Source of the DNA: Cymbidium sinense
Lineage: Eukaryota; Streptophyta; Magnoliopsida; Asparagales; Orchidaceae
NCBI GenBank assembly: GCA_021442155.1
Contig: CM038218.1
Location: 57,411,161 to 57,475,160, forward strand
DNA: 64,000 nt
Direction of reading: 5' to 3'
Position 1 is the first letter of the stretch. Every line of letters starts with the position of its first letter. Both the position numbers and the translations under genes were made by a program. The notes beneath the pieces were generated by a model. That model did no database searches. It was not told the DNA's origin and saw only the letters and a list, made by a program, of their open reading frames with translations. Below, piece by piece: positions 46,781 through 59,510 of the stretch.

Positions 46781-48065
46781 CGATACATCATTGAATGAAG
46801 AAGAAACCAATGACTTAGTTAGGTTATTGACTAAGTTTAAAGACTGCTTCACATGGAGTTATGAAGAAATGCTGAGATTATCTCCTAATGTAGTAGTCCA
46901 CAAGCTACCAGTAGATCCTAATGCTCTATTAAGTAAGCTCCTAGACGATACAATTAGAAACAAACAGGTCATTTCAAGTCGCCATTCTTGCATTTGCATC
47001 ATTAAGAAGAACTGGGCCAAGACATGTCCTAAGGAAGAGTTTCCTCTTCCTATACTAGAGTTAATGGTGGACATCTCTCATCTCATGCAATTTTCTTTCA
47101 TGGATGGGTCATCCGCTATAACCAAATCAAGATGTCTTGAAGATGAAAGAAACACCGCTTTCCAAGCCCCATCGAAATCTTCTTATAGGGTCTTGCCTTT
47201 CGCCTTAAAATACGGTGATACATACCAATGGGCCATGACTCGATCAATGAACTCATCCATCATGTTATGTTGATGATCCGTAGTTAAGAGCAAAAGAAAA
47301 GGAAGACCACCACTTTAACTTGAGTAGTTTTGAATTAAGATAATATAACCTCAAAATGAATCCCCTGAAGTGTGCATTCGGAGTAGCTTTAGGGAAATTC
47401 CTTGGGTTTGTTGTTCAACATCGGGGAATAGAAATAGATCCAAAAAAGATTAAAGCTATCTTAGAAATGCCACCTCCTAAGAGTTTAACTCAACTCAGAT
47501 CCTTTCAAGGATGATTGGCATATCTAAGATGTTTTATCTCAAACCTATCAGGGAGATGCAAGCCATTCTCAGCACTTATCAAAAAGGATGCCAAGTTCAA
47601 GTGGGATGAAGTGCCAACATGCTGAAGACATCAAAGAATACTTGGCCGCTCTAGTAGCCTCTATCTGGTAGGCCACCGATCCTTTACACTATTGCATTGG
47701 ATGACTCTCGATGCTCTGGCCCAAGCCAATGATGAAGGGAAGGAGAGCGCCTCTACAACCTTAATCATCGATTCATCAAGCAAACTATCCACCTATTGAG
47801 AAACATTGCCTAGCTTTGATCTTTGCATCTCAGAAGCTACGACACTACATGCTTTCTCATAAGGTAAACTTGATCTCCTAAACAAATCCATTACAGTATC
47901 TCATGACATGGCCAACATTATCCAGAAATTTGGCATGTTAGTCTATGATTCTCTCTCAGTTCAATATCACATTTGTACCCCTCCATGCGGTAAAAGGACA
48001 GGCACTAGCAGATTTCTTAAAGACACCCACTTCCTCACGATTCTTAGTGATGATCTCCGATGAAC
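46781..48065 (+). pseudogene. Reverse transcriptase and RNase H of element C
   Basis: The frame 46,791-47,273 holds CFTWSYEEM and VVVHKLPVDP, then an internal deletion removes most of the finger region (only IIKKNW remains between the tRNA-like and CPKEEFPLP segments). FSFMDGSS, a disturbed SQIKM segment and WAMTR follow. The catalytic YVDD is present (47,266-47,277) but in a different frame and is followed by a stop. Thumb and RNase H segments (KFLGFVVQHRGIEID, then YPPIEKHCLALIFASQKL near 47,790-47,840) continue in mixed frames. Confidence 0.82.
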
Positions 48066-48084
48066 AAATCATGAACTAAGGGGA

Positions 48085-48650
48085 GGCCACAACCACGATG
48101 GGAGATGTATTTTGATGGTGTCGCTTCTTCTTAAAGGTGAAGCACCATGATCTACCTCCTAGAAAGGTAGGGGGAATAGTTCTTCTAACTCAAACTGTGA
48201 TGTGATGAGATTCTCATACTATCTTTCCAACCTGCACCAACAATAAAGTTGAGTATGAGACTTTGATTGTCGATCTGGAGTTAGCTATCACTATCAAGAG
48301 CACCAACATCTTTGGGATTCTTAGTTGGTCATCAACCAGAAGGTCCTACCGTTCTCATGATACCATGAAGTTGTTAGATTCAAGTCACCATCTACAAGGT
48401 TTCAAGCAGAATGCAGATGCTTTGGGAAAACATGCCAAAGAGTTGGCATGCCTGCAAGATGTGTCCATTTCAATAAGGCTCCGTAATAGACAAGTCCTAT
48501 CCCTTATTGATTCTGAACTCATCAAGAGACTTTCTCTTGAAGGGGAGGTTGTCATTGCCAAAATGGACAAGGCACTGGATTGGAGGCAACCATTCATAGA
48601 TTACTTGAACATTGACAAACTACCTCAAGAAAAGTCACAAGCCCAGTGAA
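48085..48650 (+). pseudogene. Second RNase H and linker of element C
   Basis: It starts with a MYFDGV segment (about 48,102), has the central EYETLIVDLELAI segment (48,251 on) and a shifted copy of the D-S-x-L-V motif (48,318-48,345, 'Asp' region changed). The linker NRQVLSLIDSELIK to LDWRQPFIDYLN lies in the open frame 48,263-48,649. Frames are broken in the first half. Confidence 0.75.
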
Positions 48651-49730
48651 ATAGAGCTCTCCTATGCTCTTGTTGATGCACCTATACCATTCCTTTAACC
48701 AAATGTGGTTATGTTGTTTGGAAAAATATGAAGCCCATGGCATTGTAATTGAGGTACATTCAAGTCTATGCGAAGCACACCAATAAGGTCCAAAGATGAA
48801 GACAAAGATCAAGACTTGGATACTAGCCTTCAATGAGATTATGGATGTAGCTAGAGATGCCATCAAGGTGCATGGTGTGGTCCTCCACCAACCACCCAAC
48901 ATTGGCTTCATGGCCATTTGAGTGTTGGGGTACCGATATTATGGGTCTGATCGATCCTCCTTCTTCCAAGGGCATCGATTCATCAACTGCCACCAAGTGG
49001 GTAAGCCATCCCACTCGAGGTCACTGTGAATGTGCTTTTTTCAAAACCATATCATATTGGGGTGCCTTAATGAATTATATCAGATAATGGTACTGCATTT
49101 AAAATCTCAAAGATCAACAGCTTCACTAGAAGACATGGTATAGATTAGAGATACTCCACCATCTACTTCCCTAGACCAAATGGCTTAGCGAAAGCATTCA
49201 ACAAAACTCTCATCCAGATACTGAAGAAGACTCTTGATGATAATAAACGACAGTGGAATGAGTAGTTGGTTGAAGCCTTGTGGGCCTACCACACCACATA
49301 CCAAACTCTAACTCAGTCTACCTTATTTTCCTTAATGTATGGCTCCAAAGCCATTCTTCCTTTAGAAGTTAAACTCCCATCAATAAGGATATCATTGGGT
49401 AACAAGATCACTACAGTAATGCAAAGTGATTAGAAGAGCTCAAGGTTTGAGGAGAGTCGCCACGCATGCTAGAACCTCGAGTTGTACAAGTCCAAAATGA
49501 TTCAAGCTCACAATAAGCTGGTCCACCCTAGGTCTTTAGTAGGAGAACTTGTGTTAGTCCTAAGGAGACCAATTGTTACTCATCAAAAGATAGAAGATAA
49601 GTTTGAACCCACTTGGGAAGCGTCATAGATAAGGCACCAAGGAGGATCTTATCAACTTATTATTGATTGTAAAGGGGAACACCCGATGCTTCTAATTAAT
49701 GGGCTCTACTTAAGAAATATTACCCATAAA
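48651..49730 (+). pseudogene. Integrase of element C
   Basis: The frame 48,857-49,087 carries the start of the core with WGTDIMGLIDPPSSKG; the first catalytic Asp is intact (48,935-48,937). The second Asp is intact in SDNGTAF (49,083-49,085). The Glu position in the NGLA stretch reads Lys (49,191-49,193). LVEALWAYHTTYQT follows, then the C-terminal segment with KFEPTWE (about 49,600), shifted and lacking the G-P of the GPF motif. The HHCC finger region (48,800-48,900) is damaged. Confidence 0.8.
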
Positions 49731-52487
49731 ATAAATCATGTTTGAAAAGCAATTAGTAATAAAAGAAACAAAAATTTGATTCCATTCATCAAATCTTCTC
49801 TTCTTTCGAAGTGTTGTTTGCTTGTCTTGTGAATCTGCCGTGACGTATCTAGGGTAGGTGTAAGAGTCCCTAATAGAATCCTATCCCTCTTTCACAACAC
49901 AAACACAATCTTTTGATGCTATTAAAATAGGTGTAAGAGAACTCGAGAGGCATCCTATTTCAATTAGAATAACTATGATAGGTGTGAGAGAACCCAAGCG
50001 ACATCCTTTCTTAGTAGGAATCCTGTTGCCATCAATGACACCATTTCATCAAACCCCTAGTGAATTGAAGGTAGGTGTAAGAGTCCCATAGAGGCATCCT
50101 ATCCTTTTTGAAACAAACATAAAAATAAACACAAATCTTTGTCTTGAGCTATTTTGATGTGGGAGCAAGCCCCGTGTGGCACTCACTCATTAGCTGCTCT
50201 AGGTCAGGTCAACATACTACCTCGCTATTATGCCACCCCAGTGGTCATTTAATTAGAAGATATGAGTCCCTGTGCTTTCTTCCTAACTTGATCATTGCAA
50301 ACCAACGAGCACCTTGTTAGTATGGTAGGCTTCACTGCCCAGCCAATAAGCTACCTCATGTTGACTTTGCTTAAGAAGATGTGAGTCCCCATGCTTTCTT
50401 CTTGAACTAGCCATCATGCACTAACTAGGTCAAGTATATTTGAGGTTTAGGATAAGTCCCTCAGAGGCTCCTTTCCTATTGACTACTTTTGAGTTGACAT
50501 AAGTTCCCCAATGGCCTTCACTTACCCCTAGGTGGATAGCACTTGTCGCAAGACAACTATCCCAATAATCAATTTGCTAGAAGATGTGAGCCCCCGAGCT
50601 TTCTTCCAGCTATTATTGCAAAATTGATGGGCACCTTAGGTTGGTTGATCGATGTCAAACTCACCCTATGAGCAACACTCTTGGCGATGAGTCCCACTTT
50701 CTCTCCTTGACTTGGACACCAAATACCTATTGGATATATGACCATGTCATTTTCTCTGGTGTTGGATTAAGCCATCGCCCCATCCCTGGGCACTCTATTT
50801 GGATCAAGTCCTTTGACCTCATTTTGACACTACGTTACTTTGGATTGACCCCCTTTCCTAATAGCCACCCTATGGTTGGAGAATTTCAGGATGCTGATTC
50901 TCCTGGTTCAAGAATCTAGATCTAGATATAAGCTCTTCTCAGCTTGATCCTTCACAAACTAATAGGGTCCACGATAAAAATGAATAAAATAAACAAAATT
51001 AATTCGCTTATGGATTAGAATTCATGGGCCCTTTTCCCAAGTGCATCTATTCTTTAAGAGAACTCCCTATAGGATTTTCCTACATGAGTTAAGATAAATC
51101 CGCACTCACCCGTAGTCACCCCAAGTTGGGCTCAATTTATTTTTCCACAAGTAGGTTACCCCCATTTTCTTTGGAAGATATAAGACTATAACATTCTTTC
51201 TAGCATGATTGTCATAAACCCACAGCTCGGTTTGATTTGTTGCCCAAAGCAACCAATCACCTAGAGTCTTTTCTAGTGAAGATGTGAGTCCTGAGCTTTC
51301 TTCCCTTCAATTGATCATTTGCAAATTGAAAGGCACTCCTTTGGTTGGAGAGTTCTCCCCATCGGTTGGGAAGCTACTCCCATTATTTTAGTAAATTTGA
51401 GATATAGATTCTATAAGCTCCTTCTCGGTATGATCCATCCTGAAACCAACGGAAGCCACAAAAAACAAATTAAAAATGAAAATTAATCTTTGATTATCTT
51501 CGAGTTGATCTAAGTCCCCCAGAAGCATTCACTCATAGTCAGCCCTAGGTCAAGTTTGATTTATTTCCCAAAGCAACCAATCACCCCAGGGGTTCCTTGT
51601 TGTGGAAGTTGTGAGTGCTTTCTTCCAAACTTGACCATTGTATACCAAAGGCATTTCCTCTTTGGTTGGATAGTCCTACCTTGTGGTTGGTAGACTACTC
51701 CCTTTGAATTAGTAAATCTGAGTTAGGTTTAGGCCTCCATGGCCCTTACTCTGTGTAGTTCATCGCAAACATATGGGATCCATCATAATCAAAATAAACA
51801 AAACTAAAAATGAAATCAATCTTGACTATCTTTGAGTTGATCTAAGTCCCCCTGTGGCATTCACTCAATAGTCAACCCTAGGTTGGGTTCAATCTATTGC
51901 CTTGCCAATAGATTACCCCAGCAACTGATCTCTACTTGGGAGGATGTAAGTCTACTATGCTTTCTTTCTAGTACAGTTAATGCATATGGAAAGGCATCCC
52001 TTTGGTCAGTTAGTCCTACTATGTGCTTAGTAGACTACCCCTTTGGATTGGTAAATCTGAGTTAGGTCTTAGCCTCCATAGCCCTACTTCGGTGTCCATC
52101 GTGGCCGAAGGGTCCATTTCTTAAAATTCAAAACTTAACAAAATTGAAACAAATTCAACCCTCTTCCCCAGCAGTACAAATCAAATCTTTTTCTTCTAAG
52201 TGAGATTCAAATCAAATCAAACCTCTCATCCCCATGTGGATGACTTGAACCTGCTTCCCTAGTGGAAGGTTTGCACTCTATCTCTTAAGTGGATTTTTCC
52301 CTCTCTCTTATGTCTTGGACATAAGTAGAGCCACATTACACTAAGCTATGGATTATTTCTACACCTTGGGTTAAGGATAGATTATTTCGGTTAGTGCTTG
52401 TTATCTCTAGGTGTTGTTGATCATTTCGGTCAACACCAATACATGCGGTGTTCCTTGTCAGTCACACCACACCTATTGGGCGCCCTT
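49731..52487 (+). repeat. 3' non-coding region of C with ~330-420-bp degenerate repeats
   Basis: Repeat starts are near 50,155, 50,482, 51,085, 51,497 and 51,822, each with gagttga-taagtcccc, ggcattcactca-tagtc, ccctaggt-ggt, a ga-gatgtgagtcc / gatgtaagtc word and ctttcttcc-a. Before them a short family (gtaggtgtaagag-cccta, then catccta) recurs at about 49,853, 49,928, 49,980 and 50,071. The region ends 'cctattgggcgcccttt' directly before the LTR; a canonical purine-rich PPT is not seen there. The frames at 50,641-50,919 and 51,883-52,065 show no domain. Confidence 0.75.
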
Positions 52488-55400
52488 TGTTGACCTCATT
52501 TTTAGAATGAGCTCTCAACCCCTCCACCTTAGGCATAGGATTCCTCTTAGACTTTAAGAGCTCCTTAGTCTTAAGACACATCTGGTGATTAGGTGGACAC
52601 TCAACCAACAGACTTAGAAGAGTTAGCCATAGGATTAGGTCATGCCTTAGGGGTATTATGAAAATTTCTTACCCATAGCTTAAACCATTCCTCACTTTCC
52701 TTCTTTTCAAATCAAACTACAAATCAATCCTATTTGATTTTTCTCCAAACTCAAATCAATTTTATGATTGAAATCCATGATTGAAATCTATAATTGAAAC
52801 CCATGATCAAAATCCATCAAAATTCCTAAGTCCAAATCTTTCTAAGTCCTTAATCTCTTAAGGACTTAACCAAAATCAACTCTAAACCAATACAAAGTCA
52901 TGGATTTTCTCAAAACTCATTTATATTCTCATTTATATTCACATATATAAATAAATATAAATGTAAATCAATCAAACCAAAGTCAAAAATTCAAACTTCA
53001 AATTCCAAAATTTTCCTAAGTTCCTTAAATCCCTCTTAATGGACTTAACCAAAATTATGATCAAAACCACTTCAAATCCCTAAAATATTCTCATGATCCA
53101 TTTATATTCTCATTTATATTCACATATATAAATGAAATATAAATTCAAACAATCAAAACAAATTCCAAAAATCAAACTCAAACCCACTCAAAATTCAACC
53201 TAAGCCTTTCAAGTCAAAATCTTGAACTTAGCTAAATCAATTTCAAATCAAACCAAACTCTTGATTATCCTTCATGATTCAACCAACCCTACAATCATGA
53301 ACCCATATATAAATCCAAACTTCAATCACCAAATCAAAACCTTGTTCAAAATCAAAGCCAAAATCTCTTATTCTTCCTTTGAATATGAAATTGTCAAATG
53401 GATCAAAACCCATTTGACTTCAAACCACTTGTAAATGGATTTATATTTCAATCATAACTCCATATACAAGATTAATCAAGCTCAAATCAAGCTTTGACCA
53501 AGCCATTTGACTCACTTAGGCTCACTTGACCCAAAGTGACCTAAAGTACCCTTATGAGCCAAATTCTAATCCTAACCAAATTGGATTGAACCAAACTCGC
53601 CTATGCCTCTCATCATGATCAACAATCATCATGGGATGATCAATCAATCAAATTGGGTCAAACCAAGTCAAACCTAAGGGTTGACCAAGTCAACACTCAG
53701 CCCAAAATGAAACCTAACATAGCCAAATTCCACCATAGGCCAAATTGATTGAAACCATTGATCTAAGTTCATTCATGACCTATGTTTGAACTTGACCAAG
53801 CCAACATTTGAGCCTAACCTAGCCCAATTGGCCACTTGACCGAAGTTGACCCAACTTGACCTAAAGGGTCAAAATGTGACAAAACTTGATCAAAGTCAAA
53901 TTGATCCAAACCAATGGGTCAAGTTCATTACAAATCACTTGTTGAACTAGACCAAAGCCTCAATTTGGCCAGACCCAATTGCCCTTAGACCCAACTTGAC
54001 CTAAAGGGGTCATGTTGAGCCAAATTTGAACTTAACCAAAATTGATTAGAAACAAAGATACCAATCCACTCCATATGACAATCCTAACCTGAACCTACAC
54101 TTGACCTACCTCGAATAGGTCAAATGGGTCAAATAAGTCATCTTGACCCATTTGACCTAAATGAAGTCATATGAGCCAAATTCAAAAATATACCAAATTG
54201 AATAAAAAAAAGCTACCAAAACATTTCAAATGGTCATATGAACTTGACCCAACCCTTGGTTTGACCCAATTTGACCAATTGGTCAACTTGAGCCAAGTTG
54301 ACCCATTTTGACCTAAATGGGTCAACATGAGCCAAACCTTATTAAATGAACTCCAAATCCAATGAAACTTGGCCAAACCTATTTTCTCTACATACCCAAT
54401 ATATCCAAATTGAAAAATCAACAAAATGACCATCCTACCCCTAGGCCATAGAACAAATTTTGGCTTAATCCATGGGTAATTTGGTCATACCCTCTTCATA
54501 TCCACTTGATGCTTTCCTAATAGCTCAAGGGGACCTAATGAGTGGTGCACCCAATGGGTTTGGGTTGTCCAATTGGCCCCAAGGCCAAACCCAACCCCAT
54601 GGGTTAAAATGGCAAATTCAAACTCCCTCATTCACTCAATTTCAAGCACATGGGAGGTTGGCAATCCACTCAAGGCCTCAAACTGACCATGTGAAAACAT
54701 CTAACTGATCAAACAACCCTCCCATTTTGATCAGTTGGATCAAAATGGAAAATAATCTTGCGACCATCCGATCCTTTAAGGGGGAGATATACTCCGCCTA
54801 TTTGAATTCAAATCCATCATTCCTCATTTTGATTGAACCTAGGGAAGTCAGAGAAGCAATTCCTCAGCCTCTTGCATCTTCCTTGAGTGAAATCAGACTT
54901 CATCTTCTCAATTTTCCACAGTGTTAAAATAGGGGAGCTCAATCTAGTCTTGAACTTACTCCACACTAAAAACCACCTCAATTCCTTTTCCACACTTCTT
55001 CTAAGTACCAATCCGAGCTCACTCAAGCTTCCATTGGAGTTCCCATAGCAAGGAGAGGAGCAATTGGATCAAAGCAGAAAGGATCTTCAAGTGGTGTTAG
55101 TACAAAGCCACTCAATCTCAAGGCCTAGGAATTTCAATAGGGCTTCATCTCCACACCGAGAAGCTACCTCATCGATCTCGGATGATCACCTCCTGAGGTA
55201 TGGATTTTTCAACCACCAAGCATAGGAGGTGTTGGTCCTTTGTGAAGGAATTTTCAATTCAAAAATCCATCATTGGATGTGCTCATTGGCTTTAGATGGT
55301 GTGGGTTAAGTCTTATTTGAATCAGCTCAATCAAGCTCAGATCTTCCCCTAGATCATGGACAGTCTCTATTTATCTAAGGGGTAGAACTGGGGAGATCTT

Positions 55401-57142
55401 GGCAGTCCATCCATGCATTTTGGATGGATGACCAATATTTTTCCCATGTTTAGAATTTGATTTATCCTTTTTGAAATCATGGGGAGATCTCTGGCTGTCC
55501 GATCTTTGATCGGACGACAGAGATCAGAGCACATTCGCCATCATGCCACCTTTTAGATTTGACATTTAAGTAATGGGTTAACGGTGTGATGCGTGTAAAG
55601 CGCACTGACTGTCACCACCATGCGACGTGCCGTGAGCTATAGAATTAGTTAGGGATTTAATTAAATGCTAATTAATCTCTAGATATTCTAAAATTTATAT
55701 CTCTCTCAATAAAAGTCAGAAAACTAAAAAATAAATATTGATTAAAAGATAATTCAACTCAGAATATTTTAAAATTAATTTCAATGGATTTTGAATTATG
55801 CTTTTATCTGATTTTGGGTTTTATTGGAAACTTCATTTTGCTAGTTATCTCTTAATTAATCCTCTAATTAATCCCAAACTTCTTGGGTATGTTTTAGGGG
55901 ATGACTTTTTACCTCCCATTTTCTTGGAATTTATTGAAGGCTTAATTAGGAGAATTGCATATGGGTTTCCTAATTACTCCCTTAACCTAATTAAGGAAAC
56001 TTAAGGTGTCATTATTGGTTTTAATCCATGATTAGGGTTGAATAAGGTTAGATTCAGTAGATAGAAGGTTTAGGGAATAATTTTGGGGCATTTCCTTAAG
56101 CTATTCCAAACCCCTTTTTCTCTCCTTAATCTTCTCTATATTAAGGGTTAATTTATTAATTATCCCCTTAATTAATTTCTAAAAAATCTAAAAAACTTCC
56201 AGAACTTAATTAATCTACTTTGGGTAGATGCTTAGGTGTTTAATAACCTAAGTTCAATTAAGGGGAATCAAAACCCAATTCATATGTGTGAAAGGGTGTT
56301 TTGAAATTACTTAAGCTAAACCCCTTAGCTTAATTAACCTTTAATTATGAGCCAAATTCCATTAGGCCTTTTTCTTATTAGGTGCATTGCAAATTTAAAT
56401 TATTTATGAGTTTTTTATGTCATCTCATTGGCTCATAATTATTTGGTTAATTATTCTAAGGTGGTGTAGGTAAGGGTTAATTAAGTTACTTAATTCATAC
56501 CTTAACCAAATTAATACCTAAAAATGGTTCTAATTATCTAAAAATTAAACAAAAATATCAAACACATGTGGGAATGGGTTAGGAACAGTAAATTCAACTC
56601 ATCTTTAGAAAATTAAGTCAAACTCCAAACTAAACAAAAATCACATTGAATACACTTTGATTTATTTTAAACTTTCTTATTCCATAAGAATGTCTTTAGG
56701 ATTTAATTAAAGTGAATTTGTTTACATGCTTTCATTGTTTTGAATCTTTCCCCAACATGATAAATTTGTATTTCATGTGAGTTCATGCATCCATATTTTT
56801 CAAATTCAAATTTAGAAATGAAATTGTTCACTTTATGTCAAATTTGCATGTGTTGGCTAAAGTTGAAATATGAATGGCTATTATCACTACTAAATTCAAA
56901 TTATTTTCAAAACATATAAATCAAATATCAAATCTAAAAGTATGTTACTTATATTTTAATTATGAGCTTGCATCTGAAAGATTATAAAGTTATGCTTAGC
57001 ATAGGTTTCCTTTCTCTCTTATGTTGGTATAGTTTTGAATAGGAAGTTGGTGATATGTATAGTTCATTTGAAAAGGACATAATACTCACCTAGTTCCATA
57101 TCTTATTGATCCCTATGCCATCACCTAAGAGTTATACCTATA
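52488..57142 (+). mobile_element. 3' LTR of element C, truncated at about 57,142
   Basis: Colinear with 31,490 to about 36,047 of the 5' LTR, at roughly 95 percent identity over the first ~190 bp by eye. It includes the TTGACC block (53,490-54,330) and the hairpin (55,497-55,515). It stops after the 'cctata' word and passes into internal sequence of another copy ('gaaaaggtttagttcctc'), losing about 2.9 kb of LTR. Confidence 0.85.
55497..55515. other. Conserved LTR hairpin, 3' LTR C
   Basis: Arms GTCCGATC and GATCGGAC around loop TTT. Compared with the 5' LTR (CATCCGATC/GATCGGATG), bases have changed on both arms with pairing kept. Confidence 0.65.
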
Positions 57143-58890
57143 TGAAAAGGTTTAGTTCCTCACACTTGGTCCAAGCACAGGTCAGAATATTTCAAAAAGT
57201 TATGGAATAAGGAAGCACAATCAAGAGCGGGTAGGATTCATATAGTGGGTCTCGATGATGACAAGATTATTGCCTAGTTATTACCAACCATTTGGAATCT
57301 GATAGGTTCTTCTCTCACATCCCCAACTCTTACGAGAATGTGTGTTTAGAAACTTGAGATGATCTAGATGATCTCCAAGTCGAAAAGGCACCACCAGAGT
57401 TTGAAGAGGAGATTCATTCAACAATTGACAAGATTAAATAAATCAACCGTAGAACAGAAGAAAATCCTTGCCCAACATACATCAATTCATTGCTGAATGA
57501 AGAAGAAGCCAATAACTTAGTTAGGCTATTGATTGAGTTTAAAGGCTGCTTCGCATGGAGTTATGAAGAAATGCTTGGATTATCTCTTGACGTAGTAGTC
57601 CACAAGCTAGCAATATATCCTAACATTACCCCTATTAAACAAGCTCCTAGATGCATGCAATTAGAAATTGAATAATAGGTCATTTAAAGTCAAGAAACTC
57701 ATCAATTTCATTAGGGAAGAAAAATATCTTACAGTTAGCTAGTGTCATCCCAATTAAGAAGAAGAATGGCCAAATTTGAATTCACATCGATTTTAAGGAC
57801 TTAAACAAAGCATGTCCTAAGGATGAGTTTCCTCTTCCTATACTAGAGTTAATGGTGGACATCGCCTCATCTCATGCAGTCTTCTCTTTATGGGTCATCA
57901 TCTAGATATAACCAAATCAAGATGTCTCCTAAAGATGAAAGAAACATTACTTTTGAACCTCAATCAAAATTCTTCATTATAGGTCATGCCTTTCACTTAA
58001 AAAATGTCGGTGCTACATACCAATGCCATGACTCATCTTCAATGAACTCATCCATCATCAGGTTGAGTGCTACATTGATGATCTAGTAGTCAAGAGTTTA
58101 GAAAAGGAAGACCACCTCTTTGACTTGAGAGTAGTTTTCAAATGGTTAAAATAATATAACCTCAAAGTGAATCCCCTAAACTATGCATTCGGAGTAGCTT
58201 CAAGAAAATTCTTTGGATTTGTTGTTTGACACCGGGGAATAGAAATAGATCTTGAAAACATTAAAGCTATTTTTGAAATGCCACCTCCTAAGAGTTTAAC
58301 TCAACTCAGATCATTTCAAGGATGGCTGGCATATCTAAGATGCTTTTTCTCAAACCTATCAGGGAGATGCAAGCCATTATCAACACTTGTCAAAAAGGAT
58401 GCTTAGTTTAAGTGGGATGATAAGTTCTAGCACACATTCGAACACATCAAAGAATACTTGGTGAAGCCGCAAATTCTAGCAGCCCCTATCCTGGGTAGGC
58501 CATTGATCCTTTACACTGCTGCATTGATGACTCTCTCTGCTCTATCAAGCCAATGATGAGGGAAGGTGCTCTCTACTACCTCAGCCATCGTCTGATCCCT
58601 GATGAAGCAAACTACCCACCTATTAAGAAATATTGCCTAACTTTGATCTTTGCATCTCAGAAGTTACAGCACTACATGTTTTCTCATAAGGTGAACTTGA
58701 TCTCAAGAACCAATCCACTAGATCTCATGACACGGCAATGCTTTTCAAATGTTTCTCATTGGTCCATGATACTCTTTTTTGATATCACATTTGTACCTCC
58801 ATGTGGTAAAAAGATAGTACTAGCAGATTTCTTAGTAGACACCCACTTCGATTCTCCTCTTAGAGATGATCTCCCCAATGAATAAATCAT
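57143..58890 (+). pseudogene. Connecting region, RT and RNase H of copy D
   Basis: Entered in mid-element from LTR C. The frame 57,490-57,675 has ANNLVRLLIEFKGCFAWSYE and VVVHKLAI. Further on are a KKKNGQI segment (about 57,758), ACPKDEFPLP (57,811), QIKMSPKDERN (57,917), LKNVGATYQ (about 57,998) and the catalytic YIDD (58,071-58,082). RNase H is partly open at 58,553-58,885 (GALYYLSHRLIPDEANYPPI, KLQHYMFSHKVNL), extending to the LADFLVD segment. Many one-to-few-base deletions break the frame. Confidence 0.82.
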
Positions 58891-59510
58891 GAACTTAGGG
58901 GAGGTCAGAACCATTAATGGGTGATGTATTTTGATGGTGCTGCTAATTTTCTTTAAGGTGAAGCACCACAATCTGTTCTCCCAAGGAAGACAGGGGTAGG
59001 AATAGTTCTTCTAACTCCAAACTATGATGTGATGAGATTCTCATACTATCTTTCTAACCCCTGTACCAACAATGAAGCCAAGTATGAAGCTTTGATTGCC
59101 ATTTTGGAGTTAGCCATCACTATTAGTGTCAAGAGCATCAACATCTTTGGGGATTCTTAGTTGGTTATCAACTAGATTGTCAGGTCCTACCAGGTCCCAA
59201 GCCCAAGCTTTGTCATACTATGAGTATACCATGAAGTTGTTGTGATTCTTGAAGTTACCATCTTCCCCTAGTAGAGAATGCAGTATATGCCTTGATAACC
59301 CAAAGAGTTGGTATTTAAGATGAGTCCATTTCAATAAGGGTCCAAAATAGATAAGTCTTATCCCTTATTGATTCAAACTCATCGAGAGACTTCTCTTGAA
59401 GGGAGGATTGTAACATGGACAAGGAGCTAGATTGGAGGCAACCATTCATAGATTACTTAAACACCGACAAACTACCTCAAGAGAAATCACAAGCCCATCA
59501 GGTGAAATAG
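58891..59510 (+). pseudogene. Second RNase H and linker of copy D
   Basis: It starts with MYFDGAA (about 58,924), has TPNYDVMRFSYYLSNPCTNN (about 59,011) and AKYEALIAILELAI (59,080), and an INIFGDS segment followed by a stop (59,158). The linker WRQPFIDYLNTDKLP lies at about 59,433-59,480. This is the clearest copy of this domain in the window apart from its stops. Confidence 0.78.

Larger units (their letters stand above)
31490..57142 (+). mobile_element. Giant Tat/Ogre-like LTR retrotransposon C (3' LTR truncated)
   Basis: Order: 5' LTR (31,490-38,949), PBS (38,958-38,970), repeat-rich leader, unknown coding block, gag, protease, RT, RNase H, second RNase H, integrase, repeat-rich 3' region, 3' LTR from 52,488, cut at about 57,142. 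The remaining length is 25.7 kb; with a full second LTR it would be about 28.5 kb. The first ~190 bp of the two LTRs differ at roughly 5 percent of positions plus one small deletion (by eye), so this is a younger insertion than the A/B/F material. Every open reading frame of the polyprotein is broken, so it is not autonomous. It is inserted in gag F in the same orientation. Confidence 0.85.
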
